Source: Bacteroidota bacterium
GTDB lineage: Bacteria; Bacteroidota; Bacteroidia; Chitinophagales; Chitinophagaceae
NCBI GenBank assembly: GCA_013287475.1
Contig: JABDDT010000021.1
Location: 1-40,221 of the forward strand
Length of the DNA: 40,221 nucleotides
Reading direction: 5' to 3'
The notes beneath the pieces were generated by a model. It had not been told where the DNA came from, did not search any database, and saw only the letters and a program-made list of their open reading frames with translations. The position numbers and the translations under genes were made by a program. Of this stretch, positions 31,705 through 39,463 are shown piece after piece. Position 1 is the stretch's first letter; every line of letters begins with the position of its first letter.

Positions 31705-31786
31705 GCGGGTGTGGCGAAATTGGCAGACGTATCAGACTTAGGATCTGACGCCGTAAGGCATGTAGGTTCGAGTCCTATCACCCGCA
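31705..31786 (+). tRNA. tRNA-Leu (anticodon TAG)
   Basis: Class II tRNA that reads CUN leucine codons. The acceptor stem GCGGGTG / CACCCGC pairs over 7 bp with discriminator A at 31786. The anticodon stem TCAGA / TCTGA encloses the loop CTTAGGA with anticodon TAG at 31739-31741. A long variable arm with GCC / GGC pairing follows, and the T loop is TTCGAGT. CCA is not encoded. A strong terminator starts 2 bases downstream, and a 13-unit heptad tract lies directly upstream. Confidence 0.97.
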
Positions 31787-31787
31787 C

Positions 31788-31820
31788 AACCCCCTGTATT
31801 AATTAATACAGGGGGTTTTG
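31788..31820 (+). terminator. Rho-independent terminator of tRNA-Leu
   Basis: A perfect palindrome of 30 bases (31788-31817; arms AACCCCCTGTATT ... AATACAGGGGGTT) followed by TTGATTTT. Confidence 0.92.
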
Positions 31821-31824
31821 ATTT

Positions 31825-31832
31825 TAAATTCG
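31825..31832 (+). promoter_or_regulatory. Possible -7 element of the 542-residue exported protein gene
   Basis: TAAATTCG (TTCG variant), 15 bases before the ATG at 31848 and just after the tRNA terminator. Confidence 0.3.
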
Positions 31833-31847
31833 GATAACTTTATTTTC

Positions 31848-33473
31848 ATGACCAGGAGAAAAATTACCCTTGCGCTTTTATTTTTTTCACTTACCGCCGG
31901 ACGCCTATTGGCTCAACAGGGCGAAATGCTTATATACCATCCTATCCAAACAGATAAAGAAGGTAACATTATACCCTGGTACAATGCAGATCCCGGGATA
32001 GCTTACGACCATGATATACGTCTTGTATGGAATTTTTGGTTCAATATGCGCAGGGATATGAACGGATTGCCTTATTATATGAACCACCAGGTCTGGAATA
32101 AGGAAATGGATGATCCCCGCGGTATCGGAGGCGATCAGTTTATGATGGCCATTTCATCCTGGCGCCTTTTATATGCCTACTTAGGGGATGAAAATATCAA
32201 GGCCAATATATATTTCCTGGCAGATTATTATTTAACCCATGGTCTTTCGCCTGCCAATTGTAAATGGCCCGATATTCCTTTTCCGTATAATACACTTATT
32301 TATTCCGGAATATATGACGGCGATATGCGAAATGGGAAGGATGTGGCCCAGCCGGACAAGGCTGGTTCACTAGGGCTGGAACTTGTGCATGTTTATAAAA
32401 TAAAAAACGATCCTGTTTTTTTAAATGCTGCTGTAAAAATTGCCAATACACTGGCAGCAAATGTAAAAACCGGGACTGAGGATCATTCTCCTCTGCCCTT
32501 TAAGGTGAACGTGTTTACAGGAAAAACAGTACTTCTTAAATTAGAGGGAGGAACCGGTAAATCAACCGATACGGCTTTTTATACCAGCAATCTCACGCCC
32601 GCTTTGCAATTGTTTTTTGATTTAATACAATTGCATGAAGGCAATGTGGCAGCATATAAAATTGCTACTGATAAAATACTTTCATGGCTTAAAAAATATC
32701 CTATCCAAAATAATAAATGGGGGCCGTTTTTTGAAGATGTCGGTGAATGGAGTCAGACTCAAATTAACGCCATGACATGTGCCAGGTATATGATGGAACA
32801 TCCGCAATATTTCCCCGATTGGAAGAAAGAGGTAAAGAACATTATAGACTGGGTACACGTAAATTTCGCGAATGATAAATGGAAGAAATATGGAGTAACG
32901 GTTACCAATGAACAATCTGTATACCCTGTTCCCGGAAACAGTCATAGCGCAAGGCAGGCTGCAGATGAGTTATTATATTCCTACTTAACCGGAGACACTG
33001 CACTTTACATCAACGCCATTCACGAACTGAACTGGGCTACATATGCAGTTGATGTTGACGGGAAAAATTGCTTCCCAACTGACGAACCCTGGCTTACGGA
33101 TGGTTATGGTGATTATGTAAGGCATTATTTACGGGCTATGGCTGTTTTTCCAATGCTCGCACCCATTGAAGATCATATTCTTTCAACCACCTCGGTTATT
33201 CAGCAGGCGGATTATAAAGATCATTTTAAAAAATATCTGAGTGTTGAATTTAGTAAACCTGATACCAGTAATGTGAGGATTTATTACCGGACCTATGACA
33301 AAGACGGTACTGAAATTATAAAATTAAAAAACAAACCTTCGGCAGTACTTCTGAACGACTTACCATTGAAAGAAGTTTCTGCCGGTGAAGGCTATTCCTG
33401 GAACCCGCTTGAAAAAGGCGGCGTTTTATCTGTCAGAAGAAAAAATGGAAACAGGATAATTATTGTGGAATAA
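31848..33473 (+). CDS. Exported protein, probable alpha/alpha-toroid fold
   Basis: A 541-residue exported protein with signal peptide MTRRKITLALLFFSLTAGRL (start at the ATG 31848; the frame extends 10 codons further up into the tRNA terminator, which is unlikely to be translated). It is rich in aromatic residues, with helix-pair motifs such as DQFMMAISSWRLLYAYLGDENIKANIYFL..., typical of six-hairpin toroids found in glycoside hydrolases and polysaccharide lyases. A short beta-rich C-terminal part (RIYYRTYDKDGTEIIKLKN) may be a small sugar-binding or accessory domain. I cannot assign a family or substrate; candidate acidic residues in GIYDGDMRNG and PTDEPWLTDGYGDY are only suggestive. Confidence 0.75.
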   Translation: MTRRKITLALLFFSLTAGRLLAQQGEMLIYHPIQTDKEGNIIPWYNADPGIAYDHDIRLVWNFWFNMRRDMNGLPYYMNHQVWNKEMDDPRGIGGDQFMMAISSWRLLYAYLGDENIKANIYFLADYYLTHGLSPANCKWPDIPFPYNTLIYSGIYDGDMRNGKDVAQPDKAGSLGLELVHVYKIKNDPVFLNAAVKIANTLAANVKTGTEDHSPLPFKVNVFTGKTVLLKLEGGTGKSTDTAFYTSNLTPALQLFFDLIQLHEGNVAAYKIATDKILSWLKKYPIQNNKWGPFFEDVGEWSQTQINAMTCARYMMEHPQYFPDWKKEVKNIIDWVHVNFANDKWKKYGVTVTNEQSVYPVPGNSHSARQAADELLYSYLTGDTALYINAIHELNWATYAVDVDGKNCFPTDEPWLTDGYGDYVRHYLRAMAVFPMLAPIEDHILSTTSVIQQADYKDHFKKYLSVEFSKPDTSNVRIYYRTYDKDGTEIIKLKNKPSAVLLNDLPLKEVSAGEGYSWNPLEKGGVLSVRRKNGNRIIIVE

Positions 33474-33502
33474 TGACTCAAATTAATTCATCCTATCACC
33501 AT

Positions 33503-33565
33503 GTTCAGCGTTCCGCGTTAAGCGTTATGCGTTCCGCGTTCAGCGTTAAGCATTCCGCTTAAAGC
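33503..33565. repeat. Heptad repeat tract, GTTAAGC type, 9 units
   Basis: Nine units in register (GTTCAGC, GTTCCGC, GTTAAGC, GTTATGC and others, ending with TTAAAGC). The last unit carries the final codon and the stop (33559-33561, minus strand) of the alcohol dehydrogenase. Confidence 0.94.
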
Positions 33566-34599
33566 GTCGCCATATCGATCACAAACCGGTAATGAACATC
33601 TCCCCTGACCATTCTTTCATAGGCCTTCTGTATATACTTAATGTCAATGATTTCAATATCTGAAACGATATTATTATCTGCGCAGTAGTCCAGCATCTCT
33701 TGTGTTTCAGGTAAACCTCCGATGCCTGATCCTGAAACACTTTTTCTTCCGCCCATCAATGCAAATGCAGGAATTAAATGTGGTTCGGGAGGTGCGCCAA
33801 CACAGATATGAATCCCGTTGGTGGCTAATAAGGAAAGATAAAAAGACATATCATGTTTTGCTGAAACTGTATCCAGGATGAAGTTGAATGTTCCTTTGAC
33901 TGCCGCAACCTGTTTTGAATCTGTTGTAACTACGAATTTGTGGGCTCCTAATGCTTTTGCATCTTTTTCTTTTGAAGGTGAGGTGCTTAAAACGGTCACT
34001 TCCGCTCCAAATGCAACGCCGAATTTTACTGCCATATGCCCCAATCCACCAAGTCCGAGAACTGCCAGTTTGTGTCCCTTGCCCACTTTCCAAAACCGAA
34101 GCGGGGAATAGGTAGTAATCCCGGCGCATAACAAGGGAGCAACCGCTGAAAGAGGCAATTTTTCGGAGATATGAAGTACAAAATCTTCGTGAACAACGAT
34201 TTGGTTTGAATACCCTCCGTATGTGGGACTGCCATCCTTCGCCCTGCCGTTATAAGTTGCAACTGAACCATTCAGACAGTATTGCTCAAGACCCTGTTTA
34301 CAATTTTCACAGATTCTGCAGGAATCTACCAGGCATCCGACACCTGCCAATTCACCTTTTTTGAATTTCTTCACATCAGAACCTGTACGGACCACCCTGC
34401 CAACAATTTCATGTCCGGGAACCATGGGAAAAATTCCAGGAAACCAATCGTTTTTAATCTGGTGAAGGTCTGAATGACACACTCCGCAGAATAGAATTTC
34501 TATATGGACATCCTTCGGTCCTACATCTCTTCTTTCAAAATTCCATGGAGCTAAATCTGATTCAACCGTTTGTGCAGCATATCCTTTTGTTTGAAGCAT
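33559..34599 (-). CDS. Zinc-dependent NAD(P)H alcohol dehydrogenase, CAD type
   Basis: A 346-residue medium-chain dehydrogenase/reductase that interconverts alcohols and aldehydes. Catalytic zinc ligands are in FCGVCHSDLHQIK and GHEIVGRV; the four structural-zinc cysteines are in CRICENCKQGLEQYC; the Rossmann loop is LAVLGLGGLGHMAVKFG. The overall pattern (CRIC..C..G, YGGYSNQIVVHEDFVL, LLCAGITTYSPLRFW) fits the cinnamyl-alcohol dehydrogenase / YahK-type group, which usually prefers NADPH and aldehydes. Single-gene unit; the substrate is unknown. Its C-terminal Thr-Leu and stop codon are encoded at a heptad repeat. Confidence 0.93.
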   Translation of the reverse strand: MLQTKGYAAQTVESDLAPWNFERRDVGPKDVHIEILFCGVCHSDLHQIKNDWFPGIFPMVPGHEIVGRVVRTGSDVKKFKKGELAGVGCLVDSCRICENCKQGLEQYCLNGSVATYNGRAKDGSPTYGGYSNQIVVHEDFVLHISEKLPLSAVAPLLCAGITTYSPLRFWKVGKGHKLAVLGLGGLGHMAVKFGVAFGAEVTVLSTSPSKEKDAKALGAHKFVVTTDSKQVAAVKGTFNFILDTVSAKHDMSFYLSLLATNGIHICVGAPPEPHLIPAFALMGGRKSVSGSGIGGLPETQEMLDYCADNNIVSDIEIIDIKYIQKAYERMVRGDVHYRFVIDMATL

Positions 34600-34717
34600 A
34601 AGTATTATAAGTTTAAAATGAATATACAGCCTTCCTTAACACCTGGTTCTTATGTTTGTTCTGATTGCCGAATAAAATGACTGGAACAATACATAATGCA
34701 AGAAAAAATGTTCGGTA

Positions 34718-34779
34718 GATGACCGTTGACCGATGACCGTTTTAGCTTTAGGCTTTAGGCTTTAAGATTTAAGCATTTT
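34718..34779. repeat. Mixed heptad tract: GAYGACC then GCTTTAG type
   Basis: Three units of the GGTCAAC/GGTCATC family (reverse strand) run without a gap into GTTTTAG, GCTTTAG (twice), GCTTTAA, GATTTAA and a last degenerate unit. It ends just before the tig promoter. Confidence 0.93.
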
Positions 34780-34784
34780 TTCCG

Positions 34785-34792
34785 TAGTTTTG
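34785..34792 (+). promoter_or_regulatory. Promoter -7 element of tig
   Basis: TAGTTTTG, exact match to TAnnTTTG. It overlaps the upstream open frame (ATG-like start at 34790) and thus supports the ATG at 34847 with a leader of about 50 bases. Confidence 0.6.
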
Positions 34793-34846
34793 CAGCCCGT
34801 TTCCAGAATGCAGACCCGCCTTTGGGACAGAAGTAAAAAAAATATT

Positions 34847-36229
34847 ATGAGTACGGTTACCAGAGAGAATATCGGTTTGTTGAATGATAAGATCATTGTT
34901 AAGATAGAAAAAAATGACTACCTCCCTTCGTTTGAAAAATCGCTGAAGGAATATGGTAAGAAAGCGAATATTCCGGGATTCCGTAAAGGCATGGTACCAA
35001 CCAGCCTGATAAAGAAAATGTATGGCAATTCGGTATTTACGGATGAAGTGCTGAAAACTGTAGAGAAAAAACTAACGGACTATATGAGCACTGAGCAACT
35101 TGAAATATTTGCCCAGCCGCTTCCCCTTCCCGAAAATGATGCAAGTAAAATAAATATTGGCCAGCCTCAGGATTATTCATTTGCATTTGAAGTAGGACTG
35201 AAACCTGCATTCAGTTTACCTGAACTTTCATCTCTTACGCCTACCCGATATCAGATTATTATTTCCGACGAGATGCTGAATGAGGAAATTGAAAGACTCC
35301 GTCAGAAAAACGGAACGATGACAGATCCTGAATCCGTGGCGGGGGATGACTATGTATTGAACGTAAGTTTTCAGGAAACAGACGCGAGTGGAAACTCGTT
35401 GGAAGGAAGCCAGCCAAAAGACAATTCCCTACTTGTTAAATATTTCGCAGAATCTTTCCGCCCGCAACTTATTGGAAAGAAAGCCGGGGATGAATTCATC
35501 ATCCATCTCTTAACTGCTTTTGAAGAAAAAGAAAGAGCCTGGATTCTGCAGGATCTGGGGTTGAACAAAGAAAGCGCTGCTGATGCAGAAAAATATTTTA
35601 AACTGGTGATCACTAAAGTGGGCCTGTTGGAAAAAGCAAACCTGGATGAAACCTTCTTCAAAAAAGTTTATCCAAACAAAACAATTGAATCTGAACCAGC
35701 ATTCCGCGATGCAGTAAAACAAGATATGGCAGATCAGTGGAAAGCACAGACCAGCAATAATCTGCAGCACACTCTTTACCATGAACTGCTGGAAAAAACA
35801 GCGATTGAATTTCCCGAATCATTTTTGAAACGTTGGCTGCTTAATGGAGGAGAAAAACCGAAAACTCCGGAAGAAGTGGAAAAAGAATTTCCAACTTTTG
35901 CCAATGCACTGAAATGGAATCTGATTACTGATAAAATTGTTTCTGAAAATAAAATCGAAGTAAAGCCGGAGGACATCAAAGAGGCGGCACGCAAACAACT
36001 TTTCGCCTATCTTGGCGGTCTGCCACAGGGAGATGAACAACCCTGGGTGGAAGACTATGTAAATAAGATGATGCAGGACAAAAGATTTGTGGAAGAAACT
36101 TATCAGAACCAGCTAACCAATAAAATGCTGCAATGGATAGAAAACCAGGTAAAACCAGTAGATACATTCATTACGGTGGAAGAGTTTAATAAGCTCAATG
36201 AAGAGCACAAGCATCATCATCACGAGTAA
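34847..36229 (+). CDS. tig: Trigger factor (ribosome-associated chaperone)
   Basis: Trigger factor binds nascent chains at the ribosome exit. The 460-residue product starts MSTVTRENIGLLNDKIIVKI; the ribosome-binding signature is in the form IPGFRKGMVPTSLIKKMYG. A divergent PPIase-like domain (about residues 150-250) and the helical C-terminal domain follow. The end is His-rich (EEHKHHHHE), which may bind metal. The upstream frame open to 34790 is discounted because the promoter lies in it. It precedes clpP-clpP-clpX, a well-known arrangement of chaperone and protease genes. Confidence 0.94.
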   Translation: MSTVTRENIGLLNDKIIVKIEKNDYLPSFEKSLKEYGKKANIPGFRKGMVPTSLIKKMYGNSVFTDEVLKTVEKKLTDYMSTEQLEIFAQPLPLPENDASKINIGQPQDYSFAFEVGLKPAFSLPELSSLTPTRYQIIISDEMLNEEIERLRQKNGTMTDPESVAGDDYVLNVSFQETDASGNSLEGSQPKDNSLLVKYFAESFRPQLIGKKAGDEFIIHLLTAFEEKERAWILQDLGLNKESAADAEKYFKLVITKVGLLEKANLDETFFKKVYPNKTIESEPAFRDAVKQDMADQWKAQTSNNLQHTLYHELLEKTAIEFPESFLKRWLLNGGEKPKTPEEVEKEFPTFANALKWNLITDKIVSENKIEVKPEDIKEAARKQLFAYLGGLPQGDEQPWVEDYVNKMMQDKRFVEETYQNQLTNKMLQWIENQVKPVDTFITVEEFNKLNEEHKHHHHE

Positions 36230-36235
36230 TTGTTG

Positions 36236-36264
36236 ATCCCTCCGGCAAAAACGGGGGGATTTTT
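36236..36264 (+). terminator. Rho-independent terminator of tig
   Basis: Stem ATCCCTCCG / CGGGGGGAT (9 bp with one G-T pair), 7-base loop, then four Ts and CTTTG. It lies 7 bases after the tig stop codon, so clpP must have its own promoter or depend on read-through. Confidence 0.85.
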
Positions 36265-36369
36265 CTTTGTCGCCTGCAACTCTGTCAGTTTTTTGGAAGT
36301 TTAAAAGTTTGGACGGAGATTTGAAAGGTAATCCGCGGTAATCCATCCTCAAGAAAAAATAATTCTACT

Positions 36370-37065
36370 ATGCATCTTGGTTCCGAATTTGAAAAATACG
36401 CCGTTAAGCACTTAGGCCTTTCCAGCAATACATTAAATGGTTATGAAAAATACCTGGTAACCGGACTCACGCCGAATATCATCGAGGAACGTCCCATGAA
36501 TGTGGCCGTTATGGATGTTTACAGTCGTTTGATGATGGACCGTATCATCTTCCTGGGTTATCCCATCAATGATGAAGTAGCCAATATCATTACTGCGCAG
36601 TTGCTTTTTCTGGACAGTACAGACCGCCATCGCGACATACAGATGTATATCAACAGCCCTGGTGGATCCGTATATTCCGGTCTTGGTGTGTATGACACGA
36701 TGCAATATGTTACTCCTGATGTAGCCACCATCTGTATAGGTATGGCTGCTTCCATGGGCGCCACACTGATGTGTGCGGGCACCAAAGGAAAAAGAACGGC
36801 TCTTAAACACAGTCGTGTGATGATGCACCAACCCAGCGGTAGTATTGGTGGACAAGCCAGCGATATTGAAATTACTGTGAATGAAATCAGAAAACTGAAA
36901 AAGGAACTTTACGATATCTATGCATTTCATACGGGTAAGACCACCAAGCAGATTGAAAAAGATTCTGATCGTGACTACTGGTTAACTGCCGTTGAAGCTA
37001 AAGAATATGGACTGGTGGATGAAGTACTTGTGATCAATCCCAGAAAAGACAAAAAAGAAAATTAA
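36370..37065 (+). CDS. clpP: ATP-dependent Clp protease proteolytic subunit (first copy)
   Basis: ClpP forms the 14-subunit serine-protease chamber that works with ClpX. This 231-residue copy has the nucleophile Ser128 in GMAASMGATLM, His153 in VMMHQPSG and the aspartate region DSDRDYWLTAVEAKEYGLVDEV, so the triad is complete. The N-terminal ~35 residues ahead of NVAVMDVYSRLMMDRIIF are probably a propeptide. A second clpP follows after 19 bases, and clpX next. Confidence 0.96.
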   Translation: MHLGSEFEKYAVKHLGLSSNTLNGYEKYLVTGLTPNIIEERPMNVAVMDVYSRLMMDRIIFLGYPINDEVANIITAQLLFLDSTDRHRDIQMYINSPGGSVYSGLGVYDTMQYVTPDVATICIGMAASMGATLMCAGTKGKRTALKHSRVMMHQPSGSIGGQASDIEITVNEIRKLKKELYDIYAFHTGKTTKQIEKDSDRDYWLTAVEAKEYGLVDEVLVINPRKDKKEN

Positions 37066-37084
37066 CATATTTTAAAATCATACG

Positions 37085-37720
37085 ATGAAATACGCCAAAT
37101 ACCCTGTTAATCCTTTTCGCCTGGATGATGAGCCTTCCGAAGAAAAAGAAGACAAGCCGCAAACGGATCCAGGTATGCTGATGAAAAAACTGGAAAAGTA
37201 TTTTTTTGATACCCGTACTGTGCAGCTCTGGGGACCGGTAGATGACCGTTCAGCAAAAGATATAATTAATAAATTTTTCCTGCTTGACGTTGATAAACCC
37301 GGTGTGGAAATCAAATTCCTGATTAATAGTCCGGGAGGAATGGTAACCAGTGGAATGGCGATCTACGATGTAATGAGGATGATGAAGAGCCCGGTTAGCA
37401 CTGTTTGTATCGGACTTGCTGCTTCCATGGGATCAATACTATTGAGTGGAGGTACCAGGGGCAGAAGATTTATTTATCCGCATGGAGAAGTTATGATCCA
37501 TCAGCCAAGTCTGGGAGGATATATCCAGGGTGTGAGCGTTGATCTTGAAATACAGGCAAAACAGACCAAAAGAGTTAAAGAGATCGCAGCTAAAATACTG
37601 GCTGAAAACTGTGGCAAGAAATACGATCAGATCATGAGGGATTTTGACCGCGATTACTGGATGGATGCCAAGGAGTCTGTTGAGTATGGCATTGCTGACG
37701 GCATAAGTGCGGAATTGTAA
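37085..37720 (+). CDS. clpP: ATP-dependent Clp protease proteolytic subunit (second copy)
   Basis: A 211-residue ClpP paralogue with complete triad: Ser114 in GLAASMGSILLSGG, His139 in VMIHQPSLGG, Asp in DFDRDYWMDAKESVEYGIADG. It is clearly different from the first copy: the N-terminus has a charged stretch (RLDDEPSEEKEDKPQTDP), followed by KYFFDTRTVQLWGPVDDRSA, and the head-domain has GYIQGVSVDLEIQAKQ. It starts 19 bases after the first clpP and is surely co-transcribed. The two could form mixed rings (as ClpP1P2 in other bacteria) or separate ones. Confidence 0.95.
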   Translation: MKYAKYPVNPFRLDDEPSEEKEDKPQTDPGMLMKKLEKYFFDTRTVQLWGPVDDRSAKDIINKFFLLDVDKPGVEIKFLINSPGGMVTSGMAIYDVMRMMKSPVSTVCIGLAASMGSILLSGGTRGRRFIYPHGEVMIHQPSLGGYIQGVSVDLEIQAKQTKRVKEIAAKILAENCGKKYDQIMRDFDRDYWMDAKESVEYGIADGISAEL

Positions 37721-37725
37721 TACAA

Positions 37726-37760
37726 GCTTAAGGCTTAAGGCGCAAAGCGTAAGGCTTTTT
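37726..37760. repeat. Heptad repeat tract, GCTTAAG type, 5 units
   Basis: GCTTAAG (twice), GCGCAAA, GCGTAAG and a T-rich last unit, starting 5 bases after the second clpP stop. Confidence 0.88.
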
Positions 37761-37792
37761 TAATTTATGGGCATAAGTTCCACTCCTATATT

Positions 37793-37824
37793 CATATACT
37801 CTTATACTCTTATACTTCCATACT
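37793..37824. repeat. Period-8 tandem repeat (CTTATACT type)
   Basis: Four 8-base units (CATATACT, CTTATACT twice, TCCATACT) between two heptad tracts upstream of clpX. Related in style to the octad tract at 934-957. Confidence 0.85.
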
Positions 37825-37825
37825 T

Positions 37826-37860
37826 GCCTTAAGCCTTTAGCCTTACGCTTTAAGCTTTTA
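37826..37860. repeat. Heptad repeat tract, GCCTTAA type, 5 units
   Basis: GCCTTAA, GCCTTTA, GCCTTAC, GCTTTAA and GCTTTTA in register, ending just before the clpX promoter region. Confidence 0.9.
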
Positions 37861-37863
37861 TGC

Positions 37864-37894
37864 TTGGTTTTCGTAGATAAGTTGACTATTTTTA
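37864..37894 (+). promoter_or_regulatory. Possible promoter of clpX
   Basis: TTG at 37864-37866, 20-base spacer and TATTTTTA at 37887-37894 (one mismatch from TAnnTTTG). Transcription would begin near 37901, about 10 bases before the ATG. Confidence 0.35.
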
Positions 37895-37911
37895 CAGTTA
37901 TTTGAAATTAA

Positions 37912-39147
37912 ATGGCTAAAAATACCCTTCATTGTTCTTTCTGTGGCCGAAGCCGGGATGAGGTGAAAATTCTCATTGCGGGTCAGGAAGGACATATATG
38001 TGAAAACTGCGTGGAACATGCGCAGGAGATCATTCAGCAGGAGCTGATTGTTCGTGATGACGCATCTCCTTCTTCCCAATTTAAACTTACAGTTAAAAAA
38101 CCCATCGAGATCAAAAGATTTCTGGATGAGTATGTAATCGGCCAGGATGAAGCAAAAAAAGTGCTTGCAGTGGCCGTTTATAATCATTATAAAAGATTAC
38201 AGCAGAAAGTCACCGAGAATGATGTTGAAATTGAAAAAAGCAATATCATCATGGTGGGTGAAACCGGTACAGGAAAGACCCTTCTTGCAAAGACCATTGC
38301 AAAACTGCTCAATGTTCCATTCGCGATAGTGGATGCAACCGTATTTACAGAAGCAGGATATGTGGGAGAAGATGTTGAAAGCATCCTCACTCGTCTGTTG
38401 CAGGTTTGTAATTATGATGTAGTCAGCGCTGAAAGAGGCATTGTATATATTGATGAAATTGATAAGATTGCACGTAAAGGTGACAACCCATCAATAACAC
38501 GGGATGTGAGTGGCGAAGGTGTTCAGCAGGGATTACTCAAACTGCTTGAGGGAACCGATGTACTTGTGCCACCACAGGGAGGCCGCAAACATCCGGAACA
38601 AAAGCTCATAAAGATCAACACACAAAATATTTTATTCGTTTGCGGCGGTGCATTCGATGGTGTAGATAAAATCATCGCGCGCAGAATTAATACCAATGCG
38701 ATCGGATTCAATGTAAATAAAGAGCAGCAGGAATTCACACGTAAGAATTTATTACAGTATGTGAATGCACCTGACCTGAAATCCTTTGGACTTATTCCTG
38801 AACTTCTGGGTCGTTTGCCCATTGTAACTCATTTGAATCCATTGGACAGCATATCACTCCGGTCTATATTAACGGAACCTAAGAATTCGCTGATCAGACA
38901 ATATAAAAGATTATTTGAACTTGAGGGTATACAGCTGAGCATCGATGATGATGTGCTTGATTTCATGGTGACCAAAGCCGTTGAATACAAACTCGGCGCG
39001 CGCGGACTACGCAGTATTTGTGAAAGTATTCTTACTGACGCTATGTTTGAACTTCCTTCTTCAAAAGAAAATAAATTTCATTTGGACCTGGAATATGCGC
39101 GGAAAAAATTTGATACAAGCAAGATGAGTTTACTCAAGGTAGCTTAA
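37912..39147 (+). CDS. clpX: ATP-dependent Clp protease ATP-binding subunit ClpX
   Basis: ClpX unfolds proteins and feeds them to ClpP. The 411-residue protein has the N-terminal zinc-binding domain (Cys8, Cys11, Cys30, Cys33 in HCSFCGRS and HICENCVEH), Walker A GETGTGKT, the pore loop [11 protein letters not shown], Walker [10 protein letters not shown], the arginine-finger region [11 protein letters not shown] and the sensor-2 LGARGLRSI. Length is normal. The gene's stop codon is in the first unit of a heptad tract. Confidence 0.98.
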   Translation: MAKNTLHCSFCGRSRDEVKILIAGQEGHICENCVEHAQEIIQQELIVRDDASPSSQFKLTVKKPIEIKRFLDEYVIGQDEAKKVLAVAVYNHYKRLQQKVTENDVEIEKSNIIMVGETGTGKTLLAKTIAKLLNVPFAIVDATVFTEAGYVGEDVESILTRLLQVCNYDVVSAERGIVYIDEIDKIARKGDNPSITRDVSGEGVQQGLLKLLEGTDVLVPPQGGRKHPEQKLIKINTQNILFVCGGAFDGVDKIIARRINTNAIGFNVNKEQQEFTRKNLLQYVNAPDLKSFGLIPELLGRLPIVTHLNPLDSISLRSILTEPKNSLIRQYKRLFELEGIQLSIDDDVLDFMVTKAVEYKLGARGLRSICESILTDAMFELPSSKENKFHLDLEYARKKFDTSKMSLLKVA

Positions 39148-39168
39148 AGCCTAAAGCTTAAAGCCTAA
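39141..39168. repeat. Heptad repeat tract at the clpX 3' end, 4 units
   Basis: AGCTTAA and AGCCTAA alternate twice. The clpX stop codon (39145-39147) is in the first unit. Confidence 0.95.
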
Positions 39169-39205
39169 AACTACATTCCAGTTAAAAGTTTATTCCCGAT
39201 AGAAT

Positions 39206-39379
39206 ATGAAAGAATTGCTCGATAAATTAAAAGCCGAAGGATTGACGGAAGCGCAGGCTATAAAAGCAGTTGAGATCATGAAAAATTTCGCCAAATCCAA
39301 ATTCCCTTTATTTGGCGGCGCGATCGATAAAATATTTGATAAATACAGCAAGCAGGCGGAGGAAGATTTTATGCCTTAG
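39206..39379 (+). CDS. Small conserved-looking protein, 57 residues
   Basis: A short ORF starting at the ATG at 39206 (MKELLDKLKAEGLTEAQAIK) and ending at the TAG at 39377. It is helical, with the pattern GLTEAQAIKAVEIMKNFAKSKFPLFGGAIDKIF. I recall similar ~60-residue proteins in Bacteroidota with EGLTxEQA and KFPML-type motifs but no assigned function. It lacks a signal peptide. It is downstream of clpX across a heptad tract and ends with another heptad tract whose first unit may include its stop. Confidence 0.65.
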   Translation: MKELLDKLKAEGLTEAQAIKAVEIMKNFAKSKFPLFGGAIDKIFDKYSKQAEEDFMP

Positions 39380-39382
39380 AAA

Positions 39383-39410
39383 GCCTAATGCCCAACGCCC
39401 AACGCCTAAA
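39383..39410. repeat. Heptad repeat tract, GCCCAAC type, 4 units
   Basis: GCCTAAT, GCCCAAC (twice), GCCTAAA in register. A further matching unit, GCCTTAG at 39373-39379, out of register by 3 bases, contains the stop codon of the small protein. Confidence 0.88.
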
Positions 39411-39442
39411 TCTTTTTCTAAATTGCAACTCAGGATGAATCC

Positions 39443-39463
39443 GGTCAATGGTCAACAGTCAAC
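39443..39463. repeat. Heptad repeat tract, GGTCAAC type, 3 units
   Basis: GGTCAAT, GGTCAAC, AGTCAAC. The third unit contains the stop codon of the acyl-CoA dehydrogenase (39459-39461, minus strand). Confidence 0.88.
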
